Positions 6,044 to 8,683 of a DNA stretch of 8,683 bases are shown piece after piece; position 1 is the first letter of the stretch; each line of letters starts with the position of its first letter. The notes under the pieces were generated by a model. That model saw only the letters and a list, made by a program, of their open reading frames with translations. It searched no databases and had not been told where the DNA came from. The DNA is from JBDLSY01 sp043777895. Its GTDB lineage: Bacteria; Pseudomonadota; Gammaproteobacteria; Burkholderiales; Burkholderiaceae_C. The stretch lies in the NCBI GenBank assembly GCA_043777895.1, contig JAYWHD010000090.1, positions 1 through 8,683 of the forward strand, given 5' to 3'. Both the position numbers and the translations under genes were made by a program.

Positions 6044-6730
6044 TTATTTTCGTATATTAGGCTGCATTGAAGGAACTATTTTCAGTGTCGTTCGCATTAA
6101 ACCACTGTCTAAAGCCCAATCAGTATCACTCATTGCATTGAGCTGAAACGGCTTAGGCAACAAGTTATTGTCTAAATACAATCTAGCACTGACATCGTAC
6201 GTTTCATTGGGGTATAGATAATTAGCTTTGATAATCCCGTCACGGCGGATATGCCGCAAACTAGCCAAGGCTTCTTGTAGAGTATTAAAAGTTAAGGCAA
6301 AGCGTGCTTCACTCATTGCCGATGAATTAGCAGTACTCACACGCCATTTTTGTGTCAGTGCATTGTGTGATAAACGCCAGTATAAACGGCCTTTTGCTAA
6401 ACGTTCATCGTACCAATACCAACGCGACTGCTTGACTACCCAATCAAACACAAAATACAAGGGGGCGGATTTAGCCAACTCTGATACGTTATCAGGTACA
6501 TTAACGGTAAAATGTGCTTGTAAATCCCACGCATCGCTGGCTATATTAGGCACTAGTTGCAAGTATTTACCCTCTAAGCCTATTGATTCTTTAGGATAAG
6601 ACACCGTTTGTGCAAACAAAAAATTAGGTGAAAAAATGATAAAAAAAGTGACTACTATCCAGTAATAATGCTTACTATAAAATAGTATTTTTAATAAATT
6701 ACTTAATAAATTACTTAAAGTATTGAACAT
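6044..6730 (-). CDS. DUF4390-family exported or membrane-anchored protein
   Basis: This 228-residue protein matches what I know of DUF4390: APLYFVFDWVV (89-99), the aromatic core SRWYWYDE (102-109), LYWRLSHNALTQKWRVS (116-132), the TFNTLQEALASLRHIR stretch (147-162), and a C-terminal LPKPFQLNAM (191-200) with DWALDSG (204-210). Residues 21-40 are hydrophobic and end FLFA before Gln41, so it is either cut by signal peptidase or anchored by its N-terminus, with the bulk in the periplasm. No biochemical function is established for the family. It commonly sits between rsmB and an NtrY-type kinase gene, as here, with 36 bases to rsmB and 17 to the kinase. That suggests an accessory or sensing role for the kinase, which is inference. 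The N-terminus before the hydrophobic segment includes the repeat SNLLSNLLK, encoded by a 12-bp duplication. No clear Shine-Dalgarno site precedes it. Confidence 0.88.
   Translation of the reverse strand: MFNTLSNLLSNLLKILFYSKHYYWIVVTFFIIFSPNFLFAQTVSYPKESIGLEGKYLQLVPNIASDAWDLQAHFTVNVPDNVSELAKSAPLYFVFDWVVKQSRWYWYDERLAKGRLYWRLSHNALTQKWRVSTANSSAMSEARFALTFNTLQEALASLRHIRRDGIIKANYLYPNETYDVSARLYLDNNLLPKPFQLNAMSDTDWALDSGLMRTTLKIVPSMQPNIRK
6691..6714 (-). repeat. 12-bp perfect tandem duplication at the start of the DUF4390 gene
   Basis: TTAATAAATTAC is at 6691-6702 and exactly again at 6703-6714, followed by a partial third copy (TTAA). It encodes the SNLLSNLLK run at residues 6-14, before the signal or anchor segment. 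Confidence 0.85.
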
Positions 6731-6749
6731 TTTAATCTGCTTAATAACG

Positions 6750-6773
6750 TTTAATCTTTTAATCGTTTAATCT
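6750..6773. repeat. 8-bp tandem repeat (TTTAATCK x3) across the rsmB stop codon
   Basis: TTTAATCT (6750-6757), TTTAATCG (6758-6765) and TTTAATCT (6766-6773) follow one another, and another TTTAATCT lies at 6731-6738. The last copy spans the rsmB stop. The array fills the 36-base spacer before the DUF4390 gene, so it may affect translation there or simply reflect slippage. Confidence 0.75.
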
Positions 6774-8320
6774 ATTTTACGCAACAAAGCATAAAAAAAG
6801 CCGTCTTGTTCAGAATTAGGAAAAGACATTAGATTAATCTCGCTAATCTTATTAGTCAGTATAGTACTGGATTCATCATCAAAACTGCGAATTAAAGGCA
6901 AACAATGCCCCAAGCTAGGTAGCAGCTGGGCATTGTTATGGTGCGACAAAAAATTAAGTATCTGCTCCTCGCCCTCTGCTTTAAATACTGAACAAGTTAC
7001 ATACAACACTAGCCCGCCCACCTTTAAAGTAGCCCATAGCGACCGAAGTAAATGGTTTTGTTGAACTGTTAAATTGGATATATCACTGGCACGACGCAAC
7101 CAACGGCTATCAGGGTGACGGCGTACAACGCCGCTCGCACTACACGGTGCGTCTAAGACAATTCTATCAAATAGCTGACCGTCCCACCATTTATCAGTTT
7201 GATTCGCGTTAGCCGTTTGTAGTTCTACTAAAGGCTGCGGTGCATAAGGCGTTTCACCGATAAAAGTTTTAGCCAAACGTTGCAATGTCTGCCTAAGTTT
7301 TTCTAAACGCAAATAATCATTGTCTAATGCAGTCAAAGTAATATTACTACGCTCTAATAAATGGGCTGTTTTACCACCTGGTGCAGCACACGCATCTAAC
7401 ACTCTATGCCCTGCCTGTACATCTAATAATTCAACACAATATTGGGCAGCTAAATCTTGGACGCTGTACCAACCTTGAGAAAACCCCGGAATATTTTCAA
7501 CAGGAAGGGGTTTATCCAACACTAAAGCATTCGGTAATCCTTTTACACAACGCGACAATATGCCGTGTTGTGCTAAGTGTTTTTGTGCTTCTAATGCACT
7601 GTGAATGCGTGCGTTAGCTCTTAATGCCATCACAGGCGGATAATTATTTTGTTCTAAAAGGTGTATCCACTGCCGGGGATAATCTTTTTTTAGCCGCTCA
7701 ATCCACCACAAAGGATGGTTAAATTGTGCTTCAACGGTTTTTAATGCGGCTTTATTGCGTTCATCAGTTTCACGTAAATAAGTACGTAATACCCCATTAA
7801 CAAACCCTGCAACAATTTTAGTATTGTGATTGGTATGAGCGAGTAATTGAAAAATAGGTAAATTCTTACCTAAACCACACGCCAATACAGCGGGTAAAGC
7901 TTCTACGGCTTGATTAACCACCGTGTGTGCTTCGTAAGCATTGTATTGACTGGGATTACAAATTAAAGCCAAAGTAGTACGCAATAAAGCCAGCACCCCT
8001 GCGTCTAAAGTATCAAACGGCTTTTTGGTTAAACCGCGAATTAAAGCATCGGCCATACCGCGCTGACGTTGCGATTGATAGGCTAAATCTTGACAAGCCC
8101 CCCGCAAAGCTGTTTGCCCTAAACTAGGGGCTAACTCACGCAGAACTACAGGCAAAGACTGTCCAGCCGATACGTGGTGCATTACCCAACTGGCAGCGAC
8201 TAAAGCTTGTGATAAAGTAGCCCCTACTTTTTTTGTCGCTATACCGCCTGACAAGTTGCTTGGCACAGAATGACGTAATTTAGGTTTAGGCAAAGGTTTG
8301 AAAACAGGTGAATTAGGCAT
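6767..8320 (-). CDS. rsmB: 16S rRNA (cytosine-967-C5) methyltransferase
   Basis: RsmB methylates C967 of 16S rRNA using S-adenosylmethionine. The 517-residue protein has an N-terminal NusB-like RNA-binding domain (about 38-185, with the hallmark VNGVLRTYLR at 174-183), then the Rossmann methyltransferase. Visible motifs are PGFSQGWYSVQD (278-289), motif I VLDACAAPGGK (307-317), motif IV LDAPCSASG with Cys393, motif VI VTCS with the nucleophile Cys443, and the C-terminal QDGFFYALL (505-513). The HPDSRWLRR segment (402-410) is typical of the family. It is longer than E. coli RsmB (429), in part through about 35 Pro/Lys/Ser-rich residues before the NusB-like domain. ATG 8320 is the only upstream start that reads into the frame; an ATG at 8327 is out of frame. 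No good ribosome binding site precedes it. It lies 31 bases after tsaD. Confidence 0.96.
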   Translation of the reverse strand: MPNSPVFKPLPKPKLRHSVPSNLSGGIATKKVGATLSQALVAASWVMHHVSAGQSLPVVLRELAPSLGQTALRGACQDLAYQSQRQRGMADALIRGLTKKPFDTLDAGVLALLRTTLALICNPSQYNAYEAHTVVNQAVEALPAVLACGLGKNLPIFQLLAHTNHNTKIVAGFVNGVLRTYLRETDERNKAALKTVEAQFNHPLWWIERLKKDYPRQWIHLLEQNNYPPVMALRANARIHSALEAQKHLAQHGILSRCVKGLPNALVLDKPLPVENIPGFSQGWYSVQDLAAQYCVELLDVQAGHRVLDACAAPGGKTAHLLERSNITLTALDNDYLRLEKLRQTLQRLAKTFIGETPYAPQPLVELQTANANQTDKWWDGQLFDRIVLDAPCSASGVVRRHPDSRWLRRASDISNLTVQQNHLLRSLWATLKVGGLVLYVTCSVFKAEGEEQILNFLSHHNNAQLLPSLGHCLPLIRSFDDESSTILTNKISEINLMSFPNSEQDGFFYALLRKID

Positions 8321-8351
8321 AGTTCATATTGTAAAGGATAAAGAGTAAAGC

Positions 8352-8683
8352 TTAAATCGCGACTGAATCCAATGCCCAGCGTGGTTTTACGGTAAACCCT
8401 AACTGTTTATCCATTAAGCCTTTTTGAAAGCGTAAAGAACCTGCCAAGGCAATCATTGCACCATTATCTGTACATAAATATAATTCAGGATAATACGTAC
8501 GTACCCCTATTTTTTTACAAGCTGTATTTAATTCACGGCGTAAAGTCAAATTAGCCCCTACCCCACCTGCAACAACTAAAGTTTTATGCCCTACGTGTTG
8601 TATTGCTGCGATTGTTTTTTTAACCAATACCTGTGCAACAGTCATTTCAAAACTAGCGGCTAAATTAGCCTTTTGAGCAAATA
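8352..8683 (-). CDS. tsaD: tRNA N6-adenosine threonylcarbamoyltransferase, C-terminal part; 5' end outside the window
   Basis: The frame is open to the right window edge, so only about 110 C-terminal residues are seen (beginning FAQKANLAASFEM); the Met near 8645 is internal. TsaD, with TsaB and TsaE, transfers the threonylcarbamoyl group to A37 of tRNAs reading ANN codons (t6A). Diagnostic features are the helix ANLAASFEMTVAQVLVKK, the nucleotide-binding VAGGVGANLTLRREL, the LCTDNGAMIALAG segment whose Asp helps hold the active-site metal in this family, and the terminal KPRWALDS, like the usual RPRWPL. The metal-binding histidines lie upstream, outside the window. It is the first visible gene of the minus-strand block; 31 bases separate it from rsmB, so co-transcription is likely. 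Confidence 0.94.
   Translation of the reverse strand, partial: FAQKANLAASFEMTVAQVLVKKTIAAIQHVGHKTLVVAGGVGANLTLRRELNTACKKIGVRTYYPELYLCTDNGAMIALAGSLRFQKGLMDKQLGFTVKPRWALDSVAI

Noticed and set aside
6228..6599. 123-codon plus-strand open frame opposite the DUF4390 gene
   Set aside because: The minus strand codes for conserved DUF4390 motifs across this stretch; the plus frame is a shadow.
7381..7617. 78-codon plus-strand frame inside rsmB
   Set aside because: It is antisense to the methyltransferase motif region of rsmB.

Overview
The window reads as chromosomal core-genome DNA of an AT-rich gammaproteobacterium. The evidence is a class 2 (quinone-linked) PyrD, an RlmL-type 23S rRNA methyltransferase near pyrD, and a tsaD-rsmB-DUF4390-ntrY-ntrX run of genes. 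The low GC, the AAA/TTA-rich codon use and the protein character would fit a Thiotrichales-like lineage, but that placement is a guess from general resemblance.

Layout. The left part (1-2564) is on the plus strand: the 3' two-thirds of an rlmL-like gene cut by the window edge, a small lysine/valine/proline-rich protein of unknown function with internal repeats and an odd aromatic tail, and pyrD. The right part (2686-8683) is on the minus strand, transcribed from high to low coordinates: the 3' end of tsaD (cut by the window edge), rsmB, a DUF4390 exported protein, an NtrY-type membrane histidine kinase and an NtrX-derived response regulator. The two blocks converge on a short intergenic stretch (2565-2685) that forms a long, nearly full-length stem-loop.

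How the genes relate. rlmL, rsmB and tsaD all modify RNA of the translation machinery: 23S rRNA m2G, 16S rRNA m5C967 and tRNA t6A37. pyrD supplies the fourth step of UMP synthesis. The DUF4390 protein, NtrY and NtrX appear to form an envelope-linked signalling unit behind rsmB, the gaps upstream of ntrY being only tens of bases. A 179-base gap with a terminator-like hairpin separates ntrY from ntrX, so the regulator may be expressed partly on its own. The regulator keeps the receiver and the Fis-type DNA-binding end of NtrX but has no sigma-54 AAA+ domain.

Most notable. (1) The convergent stem-loop has 14-bp imperfect terminal inverted repeats flanked by TA on both sides, like a small non-autonomous insertion (MITE), and it would have created the stop codon of ntrX. 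(2) At least nine short tandem duplications, five of them with a 12-bp unit, lie in intergenic DNA and in protein linkers and termini, never in conserved domains. (3) The small basic protein lacks Gly, His, Phe, Trp, Tyr, Cys and Gln for its first 160 residues and then ends in HTWPFPLGSRP. I found no CRISPR array, tRNA, rRNA, phage or defence gene, and no convincing new multi-gene system.
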